A stretch of DNA of 64,000 nt, taken from the NCBI GenBank assembly GCA_024195585.1, contig SWBL01000015.1, positions 210,681-274,680 on the forward strand, given 5' to 3'. The stretch's first letter is position 1, and every line of letters starts with the position of its first letter. The position numbers were made by a program, and so were the translations under genes. Positions 1 through 11,598 of the stretch are shown here, one piece after another. The notes beneath the pieces were generated by a model. It did not search any database. It saw only the letters and a program-made list of their open reading frames with translations, and was not told where the DNA came from. Source of the stretch: Aureobasidium sp. EXF-3400 (Eukaryota > Ascomycota > Dothideomycetes > Dothideales > Saccotheciaceae).

Positions 1-270
1 TCATGACTGTGGCAGAGGGAGGTGGTCGCAAGGAGATCCAGAAGAAGTTCCAGGACATCTACATCCCTTCGCTCAAGGCCAACTACTTGGTCTGGCCTGC
101 TGTGCAGTTGATCAACTTCAGACTGATGCCGCGTCAGTTCCAGATTGTAAGTGTTATTGGAATATGTGAAGCAGAGAGTGAAGGCTAACGAGTTACAGCC
201 CTTTGTGTCTACTATCGGTATTGCATGGACTGCCTACCTTTCCCTGTCCAACTCGGCAGAGGAAGCATAG
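1..270 (+). CDS. Mpv17/PMP22 family membrane protein, 3' end only
   Basis: This is the C-terminal part of an Mpv17/PMP22-type protein, a family of small four-helix proteins of mitochondrial inner or peroxisomal membranes. The 5' part lies outside the window. Reading in from the left edge gives the family signature segment LVWPAVQLINFRLMP; an intron at 147-198 (GTAAGT...ACAG) then joins QFQI to PFVSTIGIAWTAYLSLSNS, and the frame closes at TAG 268-270. The WP..Q..NF block followed by a last hydrophobic helix ending in a short polar tail is what family members show. Which paralogue it is (Sym1-like or another fungal Mpv17 homologue) cannot be told from the C-terminus. The next gene, phosphoglycerate kinase, lies downstream on the same strand. 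Confidence 0.85.
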
Positions 271-744
271 AAGGCTTTTTCTGGGGAGCGAACTGGGAGA
301 ATGTGTTGATTATCTTCAAGCATTACAGAGCGGGATAGGCAGGCGTTCTGGCGACTTTACGGGCCGATCGATAGAGGAGTCGATTAGTGCATTGCGTTTT
401 GAATAATACATTGATTATGAAGAGGCTCGGCTCGAAAATGATACATGTGATACTACGTAAAGTGAAGCATGCAAAATGATGGAATTCCGACACAGAGAAT
501 GCTGATATGAGTCAGTGGAATGATTGTAAGAGATGGTCGGGTATGGTGAGGATATCGGAAGCACATCGGAGGTGACGCAGACTTTTGAAGAGCTGCCCCT
601 CGTGCCGGCCGAAAGCTGTTGGGGAAAGATTCAAGCCCCTCACACCACAACACTCCATCCAGCACTGTTGTATATATAACTCTGTACGTCTCCCTCTGCT
701 GCTGTCTCTCACACCAAACTGTCTAACATCTCAATTCAGTCACA
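271..744 (+). promoter_or_regulatory. Upstream region and core promoter of phosphoglycerate kinase
   Basis: No coding frame is supported between the Mpv17-like stop and the pgk1 start. A TATA element (TATATATAA, 671-679) lies about 70 bases before the ATG. It is followed by a pyrimidine-rich stretch with CTCCCTCTGC and TCTCTCAC, the usual leader of highly expressed fungal genes. A CAACACTCCATCC segment sits just upstream. The 3' UTR of the preceding gene must also end within this stretch. Confidence 0.6.
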
Positions 745-2112
745 ATGTCGCTCTCCAACAAGCTTTCCATCTCCGACGTCGACCTCAAGGGCAAGCGTGT
801 CTTGATCCGTGTATGTTCACATTGGGCATCAAGCTACCATTTATCACTCTTACTGATCGTATACAGGTCGACTTCAACGTCCCTCTCGACTCGAACAAGA
901 ACATCACCAACAACCAGCGCATTGCCGGTGCCGTCCCTACCATCAAGTACGCCGTCGACAATGGCGCCAAGGCCGTTATCCTCATGTCCCACCTCGGTCG
1001 TCCCGACGGCAAGGTCAACGAGAAGTACTCGCTGAAGCCCGTTGTCGCTGAGCTCGAGAAGCTCGTCGGCAAGAAGGTCACCTTCACCAACGACTGTGTC
1101 GGCCCCGAGGTCGAGAAGACCGTCAACGACACCAAGGACGGTGGCATCATCCTCCTTGAGAACCTGCGTTTCCACGCCGAGGAGGAGGGCAGCAGCAAGG
1201 ACTCTGAGGGCAAGAAGGTCAAGGCCGACAAGGCCAAGGTTGAGGAGTTCCGCAAGGGCTTGACCGCCCTTGGTGACGTCTACATCAGTGAGTTACACAT
1301 TGTCCGCGCCTACACTAAGCTACGCATACTGACAAAGCTTCTCAGACGACGCTTTCGGTACCGCTCACCGCGCCCACAGCTCCATGGTCGGTGTCGATCT
1401 TCCCCAGAAGGCCTCTGGTTTCCTCGTCAAGAAGGAGCTCGACTACTTCGCCCAGGCTCTCGAGGAGCCCAAGCGTCCTTTCCTTGCCATCCTCGGTGGT
1501 GCCAAGGTCTCGGACAAGATCCAGCTCATCGACAACCTTCTCGGCAAGGTCGACAGCCTCATCGTTTGCGGTGGCATGGCCTTCACCTTCAAGAAGACCC
1601 TCGAGAACATGAAGATCGGTGACTCGCTCTTCGACGAGGCTGGCAGCAAGACAGTAAAGGACCTCGTTGAGAAGGCCAAGAAGAACAATGTCAAGATTGT
1701 TCTCCCCACTGACTTCATCACCGCCGACAAGTTCGACAAGGACGCCAACACTGGCAAGGCCACCGACAAGGAGGGTATTCCCGACGGCTGGATGGGTCTC
1801 GACTGCGGCGAGGAATCGATCAAGCTCTTCAAGGAGACCATCGACGAGGCCAAGACCATTCTGTGGAACGGTCCCGCCGGTGTCTTCGAGTTCGAGAAGT
1901 TCGCACGCGGCACCAAGGCCACTCTGGACAACGCTGTTGCCGCTGCCCAGTCTGGCAAGGTCGTCATCATCGGTGGTGGTGACACTGCCACCGTCGCTGC
2001 CAAGTACGGTGTTGAGGACAAGCTCAGCCACGTCTCGACTGGTGGTGGTGCCTCTCTCGAGCTCCTCGAGGGCAAGGAGCTCCCTGGTGTTACTGCTCTC
2101 TCGAGTAAGTAA
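745..2112 (+). CDS. pgk1: Phosphoglycerate kinase
   Basis: Phosphoglycerate kinase (EC 2.7.2.3) makes ATP and 3-phosphoglycerate from 1,3-bisphosphoglycerate and ADP in cytosolic glycolysis. Exons are 745-810, 867-1287 and 1346-2112, giving 417 residues, the normal family length. Visible hallmarks are VDFNVPLD near the start, SHLGRPDG, the LLENLRFH block, [18 protein letters not shown] spanning the second intron, the ADP-site [11 protein letters not shown] and [17 protein letters not shown], the nucleotide loop GGGDTATVA and the C-terminal [18 protein letters not shown]. Introns of 56 and 58 bp have clean GTATGT and GTGAGT donors. Codon choice is strongly biased to C-ending codons (CTC, GTC, AAG), as expected for an abundant enzyme. 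The frame ends in SSK-stop at 2110-2112. Identification is certain. Confidence 0.98.
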
Positions 2113-2461
2113 ATTCCGAAAAGATTGTTTTCTTAAGTCGCAAATGGGAGATATCCGGGATCTGATTTATACCACGGGCAAGGCAAGCAGAGCAAGTCTT
2201 TAGAAACGTCCGAAATGCATTTATGTTATGATTCATCTATAACCATGGTTCTTCCTCGATTCGTCATGAGTGGATTTGGGGATGAGCTCGGATTGCTTGT
2301 ATATTCCTTTCTCCGCTCTCTTCTCGATAATGGTGTGTATTCAGTACTCCGTGACGCCGTGCCATGCCGTTTCCGTGTCAAATCCTCAATTCGAGTCACT
2401 TTTCGAAGCGATGAATATCAAGGATGGGTTGACTGCTTTGGTTTCGTGATCGGGTATGAGT
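2113..2461. other. Convergent 3' intergenic region between pgk1 and SEM1
   Basis: The two flanking genes converge here, so this should hold both 3' UTRs and polyadenylation signals. I see no conserved coding frame, RNA gene or repeat. Confidence 0.5.
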
Positions 2462-2877
2462 TTAACTGCGCTTCTCCATCTTGCCGAGCTCTTTCCTGAT
2501 TGTAGAGTTAGAATGCGGTTGAGGCGTGCGTGACCGCAAGGTAAAGAAACGTACTGTAGCTGGACCGAGAACTCGTCGCTTGTGTCATCATCGTCCCAGC
2601 TCTCCTCCCACAGATGTGTGGTTCCTGCTCCGGCGCCGGATGAAGCGAGCTCCTCCTCTGCGGGCCAGTCTGTTTGTCGCAATGATTAGTTCCGTATTCC
2701 CTTTCAAGATAGAGGACATGGCAGGCTCAACACACCTTCTACGGGAAAGTCTTCGAACTCGTCATCTTCCTCCAGCTGAGCGGCCTGCTTCTGGGGAGCC
2801 AGTGGTTGCGAGTCGTCCTTGCGGTCTGAGACAACGCCCTGTGTGTTTTTGGCGTCTGCCTGTGCTGCGCCGGACAT
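2462..2877 (-). CDS. SEM1: 26S proteasome lid subunit Sem1/DSS1
   Basis: Sem1/DSS1 is a small acidic disordered protein of the proteasome lid, also found in the TREX-2 mRNA export complex. Three exons on the minus strand (2736-2877, 2555-2669, 2462-2495) encode 96 residues. The two signature acidic-aromatic motifs are present: EEDDEFEDFPVEDW, formed across intron 1, and HLWEESWDDDDTSDEFSVQL in exon 2. A basic amphipathic tail (KELGKMEKRS) lies in the tiny last exon. Intron 1 (2670-2735) splits the Asp codon of VEDW and intron 2 (2496-2554) splits the Gln codon of QLQK; both joins restore the family sequence. The length is close to yeast and human homologues. The gene is divergent from IML2, with only 271 bp between the two start codons, so they probably share a promoter region. 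Confidence 0.95.
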
Positions 2878-3148
2878 GATTGCGATTTGTGTATGTACGT
2901 GAAGAAAGAGGTCGTGTATGCGATGGGTTCAGCGAGGTGATGATGGTGTTGACGGGCGGCGATAGACTGGTAGATGGTGGATGATGGTGTTGGTCTCTCA
3001 CTTGAGCTGTTGCCATCATGCGGCGGCCAAACAGAGCAAACACGCAGCTCCTCCGCAAATCCCGTAATACGACATACGAGAGCGATGATATCACGGTTTG
3101 AGGTTTGGTTGACATTCCTGTCCGAAAACCACTTTACAGATACCAAAC

Positions 3149-5622
3149 ATGAAGAAATGGTTAGGAGCTGCAAAGCTCAGTACCTCGAGCTCGACACACT
3201 CGCTGAGTGCTCTCGATGAGCCTCAGGCTCGTATGTAACCTAATCCACACGGGTGCATGGCACGTGGGCTGACTAACATGGATGTTCAGTCGAGAATGCT
3301 ATGGCTGCTGTGTCATATATACTTAATGATGGTAACTACTGTTCCACTGCATGATAGCTACCATGACTCTAAACTTACCTCTGTTCAGATGTCGAAACGG
3401 CAGAAGCAGAGTTGTCCAAAGGCAACTCGCCTTTCCACAAGGTACGCCTAACGGATATATATTTCCTCTTCCAGCTCAGCAGACGGCTTACTGCATATCA
3501 AGTAGTTGGGTCAAGGTGTTGTGTCCTTCTTGAGAGCAGCCCTCGGATTCGAGCAGGATATCATGCGAGAGGCCTCCGAAAGGTTAGGACAAGCCGAGAC
3601 TGCCGCTTACGACCATCAACGCCATGCCGACAAGAACGCCTACCAATCAAAGATATATCCTCCTGGAAGCGAGTACGCCCTTTGCCTTGCCGAAGCACAG
3701 CTTATGAGTGCTGTTGTTGCCGTTCTGAACGAGAGTCTGTCTGAGAGTATCAAGGGTTTCTACAAGATGAGGAAGGCCTATGTGGCTTTGCAAGAGATAG
3801 CAGATGCTGAGAAGAGATACATGAAGGGGAGAAGCTCGACTTCTGTCGCCGGTACGAGTACAAGATCGACCGTCAAGCCGGCTCCTTCACTGGCCTCGAC
3901 AGCTCCTTCAATATCAGGTCAGACTCTGGTCGCCCAAGACGAGGACGATGATGACGACTTTGTGGATGCGGATGAGAATCTTATTCCTGCGACTCCCACA
4001 ACCTACCAAGGCCATTTGGAGTCTAAGGAGTTGGAATCAAAGCTAGGAAACCTGTCTATTCGTCCTGGCTCATCATCCACGATGACCCCGGTAGTACCTG
4101 TTGTAGAGGAAGACGATTTTACTGATTTCAGCAATCACCCTGTTGACCTCTTCATCCATTCTGGTTCCAATCTCTGCTTCGGTCTGCTGCAACTAATGCT
4201 CTCCTTGATTCCGCCAGCCTTTTCCAAGCTCCTATACATCATTGGATTTAAAGGCGATCGCGAGCTCGGTATCCAGATGTTATGGCGTGCTACCCGATAC
4301 ACAAATGTCAATGGTGCCATGGCAGGCTTGATCACACTAGGATACTATAACCTCACGGTTGGTTTCTGCGATATTGTCACTTCGGATGCTTATCCCAAGG
4401 AACGCTTGACGACTCTGCTGGTCCAGATGCGCAAGCGTTATCCTCAATCCCGTCTCTGGAGACTCGAGGAGGCAAGAATGCTGGCTGCTGACAAACAGCT
4501 GGAAGATGCTGTTACCATGTGCGGCACCCACGAGAAGAGTCCGCTGAAGCAAGTCGAGGCACTGCAGTGGTTTGAGAAGAGTCTCAACTGCATGTACCTG
4601 CACAGATATGAAGAATGCGCTACCTCATTCTTGACGGTGGGTCTTGTGTTAGACATGACTTGCGCAAATTAGCTGACATCTCAAACAGTGTGTCGAACTC
4701 AACAACTGGTCTCACGGCCTGTACTATTACATCGCAGGCGCTTGCTACGTCGAACTATACCGCGAAGCCAAATCAATCGACGCAGGCAGAGCAGAAAAAT
4801 ACGCCGCTCGAGCAACAGAACTGCTTCGCAAAGTTCCCATCCACGCAGGCAAGAAACGCTTCATGGCACGTCAACTACCCTTCGACACCTTTGTGACCCG
4901 CAAAATCTCTAAATGGGAAGAAAGAGCCAAAGCACGCAGTATCGCCTTCATCGACGCTGTAGGCATTGCCCCCGTAGAAGAGATCATCTACTTCTGGGCC
5001 GGGTTTAAGAGAATGAGAAAAGAGCACTTGACACACTCTCTCGAACGTTTAGCTTGGAGCGAAGCAAACAACTGCCACGATAATGCCGCCGACGAACTTT
5101 CCACACTCTATCTCCTCCGCGCCACCGTAACCCGCTGGCTAGGCGATACAGCCACCGCACGCAACATCCTAGAGACCCAGGTTTTGAAACACGAGTGGAA
5201 TAAATTCAAGGGTGGAAATAAAGATAATTGGTCTTTGCCGGTGGCGCATTATGAAATGTCTGTTATTGAATGGATAGATGCTGGCGGTGAGAGAGGAAGT
5301 AAGCAGCAGTTGGAGAGTTGCTCGCGATGGGTGGAAAAGGCTGCGAGGTGGGAGGCGTATGATTTGGATGCTAGGTGAGTTGTTCTTTCCCCCTTTTCCC
5401 TTGCCTCTGGTCTTGTGTTTCGCTACTACCACTTTTTGGCGCGATGGTTTCCCGAGCACCTGGTTCTTGCTGCCACACACCCCTACCCTTTCTTGCACAC
5501 TCTGAATATTGCTTGGTTCGTCGGTAATGTTGCTAACTTCTTATTTTCGCAGGGTCGGTCTCAAAGTCACCACAGCAAGGGAGACGTTGAAGAAATGCGG
5601 CATCACTGCTGCAACTGCTTAA
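3149..5622 (+). CDS. IML2: Iml2/TTC39-family outer membrane protein
   Basis: Iml2 proteins (TTC39 relatives) are TPR-like proteins of the mitochondrial outer membrane and cytoplasm, linked in yeast to clearance of inclusion bodies and lipid droplet contacts. Six exons (3149-3230, 3290-3331, 3389-3441, 3506-4636, 4689-5374, 5553-5622) give 687 residues. The ATG at 3149 was chosen because its frame splices into the conserved N-terminal block ALENAMAAVSYILNDD and AELSKGNSPFHKLGQGVVSF. Other family blocks are ALGFEQDIMREASERL, SGSNLCFGLLQLMLSLIPP, FKGDRELGIQMLW and EEIIYFWAGFKRM. A low-complexity acidic insert (EDDDDDFVDADE) follows a serine-rich linker at about residues 165-230. Exons 2 and 3 are only 42 and 53 bases, and the last intron is 178 bp. 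The short final exon encodes LKVTTARETLKKCGI, which closes the last helix. Confidence 0.92.
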
Positions 5623-7087
5623 ACCCACCCAGAAGAAGCATCTTGCATGTTTGCTGCATGTTGCCTGCATTGAATTTGAAACGGGTCATTTGCATTGGTA
5701 AGGGAAGGAAAGGAAGGTCCAGCCAGTCAACGAAACGATTTCTGCAATTGGATAAAGGTCGTTTAGCTGTTCCTTGGTTAGAGTGTAGAAAGTCGGGAGT
5801 GTACATACTCATTGGGTTTGGTTGTTGGATGCAAAGTCATGCAGGTCGATACTCATACCAAGCCACACCCTCGTTTGCCATTCTTCTTGCTCATCTAGAC
5901 GTTGTCTTCATACTGTGCAATAAGTAGCGCCTTTCTGCGCTTTTCGGTCATCAAAGGAGTCAAGGTGGGAGGGGAGTCTTCAACGTTCCATGTCATGTGA
6001 AGATTTCCAACTCCTTCCTTGCTTCTTGTTTCAAAACACACCCTCGATAGCTAATTCGTCTAAACGGGTTACCCAGTCCAAAGAAGACTGGTTGGTTAGC
6101 TTGTATCTGGTTCCAAGTGCTCGGTTAACGGTTGCTTGAACAGTCTGTCGGGTCATCGATGCGAGCTCGCCCTTTCCTTCAACAGTGTGATTGCCTTTTT
6201 GGTCTTGGAAGAAAGTTCTCGTCGTCGTCTTTTCCTGTTCAGTCACGTGGGTTGCATATCCTTGGTCTAGGGAAATATTCGATGACCTCAAAAAGCAGCA
6301 AAAAGTTGTCAATTTCAGTTCAAATGGTAAAAACAGAGAAGACAGAGTCAAAAAATGATGTAGAAGAGAAGAAAGTACGCAACAGTACAGAGGTTTAAAT
6401 AAATAATCGAAAAGTAAAAAAAAAGCAGCAAAAGGGGGTATTGTTCCAGAGTTTCATCAAAAGCCGCCGATAGTAGTAGTAGCAGTCAGACCCAACCAGC
6501 AGCCAGTGTTTTATACCAACAACGCGATTCCTTCTTCGTAGTGGTGTGCCTTTGGTATAATGAACCCAATAACGATCAGAGAGAGAGGACAGAAAATGAA
6601 ATAAAAGCAAGAATGGAAAGGTATAAAGCGGGGTGAAGAACAAGAGTAGTCCGGAAAAAACAAACGCCAGTGCAGGGGGGAGTGATGAGTTGAGGTGGGG
6701 TTCGCGGAGCGAGTAAACAAACAGGGTGATGGGTAATAGGTGCAGGACGTATGCAGTGATGCATCGAAGGGGGAATCCAGGAGTAAGGAAAATGACAGTA
6801 AAACAGACAAGGAAAGAGTATGAAAGAGCAATACACCAAGCCAGCCAGATTCCAAGGACAAACACCTCTTAGCCAGAGTCGTTCTCATTGAAACGATGCA
6901 CTGCTCCATCGATTGTTCTCAGTAACAGGCGAGATTGCAATTCATGCGCAATGCTCATCCTTAGTGCTCTCGAAATCGAATTCCCCCGAGGTATAGCATC
7001 TAGCTCTTCTAAGCAGAACCAGAGTTGAGATCCGGGAATAAAACATATCGAGCGCTCGAGAAAGTCCATATGCTCTTTGAAAAAGCT
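5623..7087. other. 1.46 kb convergent intergenic region
   Basis: IML2 and RSC7 converge here. The plus strand from about 6380 to 6840 is purine-rich, which opens long but low-complexity frames rich in Phe and Leu on the minus strand; these look like composition artefacts. I see no family signature, RNA gene or repeat. Most of the stretch is probably the long 3' UTR of RSC7 on the minus strand and that of IML2 on the plus strand. Confidence 0.45.
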
Positions 7088-9064
7088 TTATTGGTAGCGT
7101 TGCCAGTCTTGAGGAGTCATGCCTGCGGCCGGGTTGGTAGATGGGGGTGCCCATCCATGCATCTGCTGCTGAGGTTGGCCGGGGGTTGCCTGCTGTTGCT
7201 GCTGCATGGCAAACTGCTGTGGGCTCGGGCTAGCTTGGTACATGTTACGGTTCATACCAGCAAAGGCACCGGCTCCACCCATAGGGTGGTTCATGGAAGG
7301 GTAACCACCCATGGCAGCCATCTGGGGAGGATGCATGGGGGACTGCTGCGGTGGCTGCTGGAACTGAGCCATGTTGTGGGCCTGGGACAAGGGAGAAGGC
7401 TGAGGTTGCGAAGGCGGCCACATCTGGCCCTGCTGGTAGCCGTAGGATGGAGTTTGCTGACGCATGGAAGCCATGGCCATGGCGGGCGAAGTCTGGTGCA
7501 TCTGCGACGAGGGAAGCTGCTGGTGCATGGAGCGGACGGGTGACTGCATAGGGTTCTGTGGGTTCGGCTGGTGGAACTGAGAGGGCATCATGTGGGCGGC
7601 TGCTTGCTGGTGAGCCATCATGGAAGGCTGCGAGAGAGATGGTAGACGGCTTTGGGGCGACTGTAGGTTGTGAGGAGCAACGGTTCCCAGGTCTGTAGTG
7701 TCGGGCATATGCGGCTGCGGGGGAGGGGTCGGAGGCTCGTGGGGACGCTTCCAGTAATCCTCGTAGTATTGGCTACGCACAACGCGCTGCTGAGTGAGGG
7801 TTTTATTAAACTCAGCGGCTTGGTTTGCCTGGGTAAAGACATCCTGAGGGTTGCTGGGCTGGGTGCGGTCTTGGTAGGCAGGTCCAGTGAGTTCTTGTCT
7901 AGGACGAGCGATGGCACGGAAGTCTGCGACTCTGGGATCATCAGAAGGCATGTTAAGCATGCTGAGAGGTGCCAGGGTAACGGGATGGATGCCAGCCGGG
8001 ACGGTGGGTTGATCGAGGCCAGGACCGTTGGTATATATAATGTCGGTGTGAGGCATGGCAGTCAAGGTGGTCGTGTTGGTGCTGGCTTCGGCGGCCGCTG
8101 CTTCTCTCTGCTTGGCAGCACCAGGTCGCTTTTCCCCCGCTGCATCTTCCTCGGTGAAGCCCTGACTTCTCGCCTTGGATTCCCAGTAATCGTCGCGAAC
8201 TCGTCTTCCGTTGGTGACGACGCGACTTCCGAACTGACGGAACATGGACCTTGCTGTTACAATGGCGATTTGCCTAGAACGGTACGAGTATGGGAGAATT
8301 TCTTGCTGGATGAGGTTATCCTTTTCCGGTTGGTTGGCGATGATCTTATAAAGCGATCGGTTCTTATTGAAAAGCAGGTACGAGTCGCGGTACCCTAACG
8401 CGCGCGCGCATTCGGTGGCGAGCATGAAAAGCTTTTCGCCTCTGTTGGGTACGGTGAATGTTCTGATGCGGTATTCGCGACCCTCGAGCGGGTACCCATT
8501 GCTCGACACCTTCTTTTCGCCGGCTTCGTCGATCTCGCGCGGGATGTATTCATCGCCCTCGGCGCCGAGCTGGTCGGTCGTGTGGTCTCTCACGGTAGGC
8601 AAAGCCTTGACGACGGTCGTCTTCTGGCCGGAAGCCGGAGTCTGTCGTTGGGGTGAAGCCTGCGAAGGTGAGGACTGGTTTCCGCCTTGCTTGATCTGGG
8701 GGGTTTGTACGGCAAGCGGCGATGACAAATGTGGGTGGGATGCCATTTGTGGGCTGTCGGCAGTCTTCTGCTTTGGAGGGCGACCGCGTTTTCGTGGTTT
8801 GAAGTCGTCTAACACGTCAGTACTTGGACGCGCAAGCTGGGAGGAAACGTTGGCAGCGGACGTACCGGTGTCGGCGGGTTCGGCCGGGGAACGGCTGCGC
8901 TTCAGGCCTCGATTGTTATATGCCGAGTTGTCGAGGGCTGGGCGAGGGTGTCAGTAGGGAGTCCGAGGGCATAGGAATGGTTACGGGCATGGGGACGGTA
9001 TAGGCGGACGCGGCGACGTACTTGAGTTGAGCGCAGCAGGGTTGATTGTGCCATGACCGTCCAT
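7088..9064 (-). CDS. RSC7: RSC chromatin-remodelling complex subunit Rsc7 (Npl6/Swp82 family)
   Basis: Rsc7/Npl6 is a subunit of the ATP-dependent RSC chromatin remodeller. Exons on the minus strand are 9022-9064, 8866-8937 and 7088-8808, giving 611 residues. Near the N-terminus (residues about 39-52) is an AT-hook-like KPRKRGRPPK, followed by a Ser/Gln-rich linker. The diagnostic RSC7 domain spans about residues 130-270 and includes EYIPREIDEAGEKK, GYPLEGREYRIRTFTVP, RGEKLFMLATECARALGYRD and the FGSRVVTNGRRVRDDYWE end. The last 300 residues are a Pro/Gln/Met-rich tail with runs of Gln, typical of activator-type disorder. The ATG at 9064 was chosen because the first two short exons splice in frame (MDGHGTINPAALNSTLDNS). 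The first intron is 84 bp and the second 57 bp. The C-terminus ends in TPQDWQRYQ. Confidence 0.92.
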
Positions 9065-11598
9065 GGTACGGTAGCATAACCCAGGGGCTTTCCTGGGGGT
9101 GGTATGGGGTTGCGGACTGGCGCAGGAGCGGTGAATGCAAACAAGGCCGTGTTACTCGAAGTGCAGAATTACAGACTCATTGGCGGCGCGAAACAGGTCG
9201 GCGGAGTCGCTTGAGCGCAGGGATTCCAGATAAGCTTGCTTGTCGGATCCTGCGTGTCGGTGCTGCGGACCAAGATGCAGCGGTTGATCGAAGGGAGCAA
9301 GCAAGGGCGCGACGCGTCTTTGTGTCTGCTGGTGCTAGCGGACGTAGGGTGATGGATGAGGATGTCCTGGGCGAGCGCATTCGATCTCAGTCTGAAGACT
9401 TGGCTCGAGCTTTTGTCGGCTACAGAAAAGCGTTCCAGTCAGCGTCAAGCAAAGACTCGGACTTCACCAAAGCACAGGAAACAAACGCGAGACAGGACGC
9501 TGCTTCATCAATGCCGCGTCGCCACTCTCGCCAGTGCAGCCAATAAGACAGCGTTAAACTCACTTTTTGGGATTTCGCCTTGGAATGTATGTCAGCTCGA
9601 GGCTCGACGTAAGGGATGGCGACCGGGGCAGCAGTACCTGGGTAGCAAGCTTAACTTGGAAACAACGAAACACTGGGACAGCGCGACCACGCGTAGCACA
9701 GAATCTTGTCCAAAAAGCAACAACCGCAAGGAGCGACAGGGAAGAGATTCAAAAACGACTCTTAAGGATCAGATGCGCCCGTCATGAAGCGACAAAGTCG
9801 TGTCCAAGGGCGATCGCAGTTATGCCCGACCAACCAGCTTCTTGCCGCCGCTCGCCACACGTCATGTGCTCCTTGTCTACCTGCACCAACTTTCAGCCAG
9901 AGTCCGCACCGGCCCTTTGCTTCCTCCCGAGAATGCGGTCCGCGGTTCCTTTGCGAGAACTCGTCCACCGACTGCGACCCTCCTGTCACGCGCTCCAGAT
10001 GTGACATATAAACACTAATTCCACCATCTCGCTCTGTCCAGATTATCCTCTGTTCGACTGAATCTCTGTCCCCTGCCATCTAATAAGCAACGCCGGTAAT
10101 CGCGCGTATCCACCGGCCTCGTAAGTCTTTTTATATTTGCATCGCCCAACTCCGATCCTTCAATTCCCCCTAGTTGCAGCTAGGAATCTCCTCAATCTCC
10201 GTTTCGCTTCAAGTCATCTCAAGAGAAAATCCTTCCGAACTCGTTTACACTGCTCTCTTAAGTGTCGTCTTGGACTTTGCAATTCCCTTCTTCCCTCCAG
10301 TCTTCAGCGCCTCCGCCTAGATCTGCTGCACGTATCCGCTGCGCTCTCTGCGTGGTTCGACACACGCCAGGTTGCGCAGTGCCATGTGTTCCTCCGCTTT
10401 CTTCAAGACGCCTTGAGCCTTGCTGTCACAGAGAAACTCTTCTTGCGGTAATGATCAGACCAACGTCTTCTGCTCATTCAAGACTTTGCGTGCGCGTCGC
10501 TTCCAGTCGACGACGGCCAGCACCTAGCTGACCAAGCCTGATATCGACGAACGAGGCTTGGTTAACGCTCCTGCAGCCACGCACCTGAGCTCCGAGCTGG
10601 TCATAACCCCAATTTGTACCTAACGCGCGAAGATCGCGTGCATGACGCGTACTACTGTACCATGCGTTAACTCGCCTTCTACGATGGAACCAGCTCCTTG
10701 TTCACCATTTTGTTCTCGGCCTCTTTCGGTGCACGGAATAATAAACGCTCGAACCGAAACAGGTCATTGCAGCTTCAAAATGTCGTCCTGACGGCTGGTT
10801 GCTTCAAAGTTCAAGGCAGCAGCAAGCGCTTTTGTCTGTATCGAATAAGATCACTATCTACATCTTCAAGCCATCGGGCTAGCCGAGAGCTGATGATTGG
10901 TAAAACCACCTGATCTTGTTCTTGCTTAATCCGGTAGGTTGCCGCATTGAGGCTCTCTCACAGCCACCCGGCCCCGCAAAATGCTACTTCTTTTCCTTCG
11001 TACACGACGGGCTACCTTTATCGATTAATCATGATTGGATGTCCTTGACGAATTTTTCTGACCGAGGTTCGATTTATTGGAACAAAGGTTCCCATGTCAA
11101 TATCCTTCTCGAGCCTAAATATCTACATCGCTTGCTTTTGTCTTTACGGAGCTAGAACAGGCTGATCTGGAACCGGAACCGTGTCCGACAGCGCGATTGT
11201 AGATCTTAGGTCGTTCCGTATTGGTCATCATGCGATTGTGGTTGTCCAAGGTGTTGACTAAACACATCAGACAATTCAAGTGTGACTATGATGTTTCGCT
11301 CACGTGAAGATGCAAGGACATAGCATTTGAAGATGACATGAGACAGCAAAGATGGATGAAGCTCTCGTTAACACTCATCAAGAATCTGTGTTGTGGAAAG
11401 GACAGACGGCAAGTAAGCAATGAAAGTATAGTAGCAGATTCCATTGTGCTCAACGCTGGTGCAGTGAAGCCTGTCTTCTACCACAATGCTGAAGCAGCCT
11501 GTCTCCCGTACCCCGAATGATGTTTCGTAAAATCAATGATAACCTAGTCGTAAAACTCCCGGAATGCTGTTGTGATATGCCTTGTCGCGACCGTCTCT
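9065..11598. other. 2.5 kb without a recognised protein gene
   Basis: The left part is the RSC7 promoter and leader (minus strand). The right end adjoins the 3' end of APQ12. Open frames in between, for example 9046-9546 and 10137-10451 on the plus strand, have no family similarity and irregular composition. The middle carries a TATA element and a possible short intron on the plus strand, described separately, so a non-coding or unannotated transcript is possible. Confidence 0.4.
10007..10179 (+). promoter_or_regulatory. TATA element with pyrimidine-rich start and possible leader intron of an orphan transcript
   Basis: TATAAA at 10007-10012 is followed by a CT-rich segment (CCATCTCGCTCTGTCC, from 10022) of the kind that marks fungal transcription starts. 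About 100 bases later there is a strong donor (GTAAGT at 10121), and a CCCCCTAGTTGCAG acceptor ends at 10179, which would be a 59 bp intron, the size normal in this window. The sequence after it reads like a 5' leader, but no convincing coding frame follows before the antisense APQ12 gene at 11.6 kb. This is an inference from signals only. Confidence 0.35.

Noticed and set aside
785..2031. Long open frames antisense to phosphoglycerate kinase (785-1255 and 1342-2075, minus strand).
   Set aside because: They arise from the C-ending codon bias of the real gene; composition is irregular and no family matches.
6395..6909. A 156-residue hydrophobic minus-strand frame that looks like a membrane protein.
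   Set aside because: It is caused by a purine-rich plus strand, giving Phe/Leu/Ser low complexity without helix periodicity or a family pattern; probably RSC7 3' UTR.
9046..9546. A 166-codon plus-strand frame overlapping the RSC7 start.
   Set aside because: It overlaps the first exon and promoter of RSC7 antisense, has Arg/Ser-rich irregular composition and no recognisable domain.
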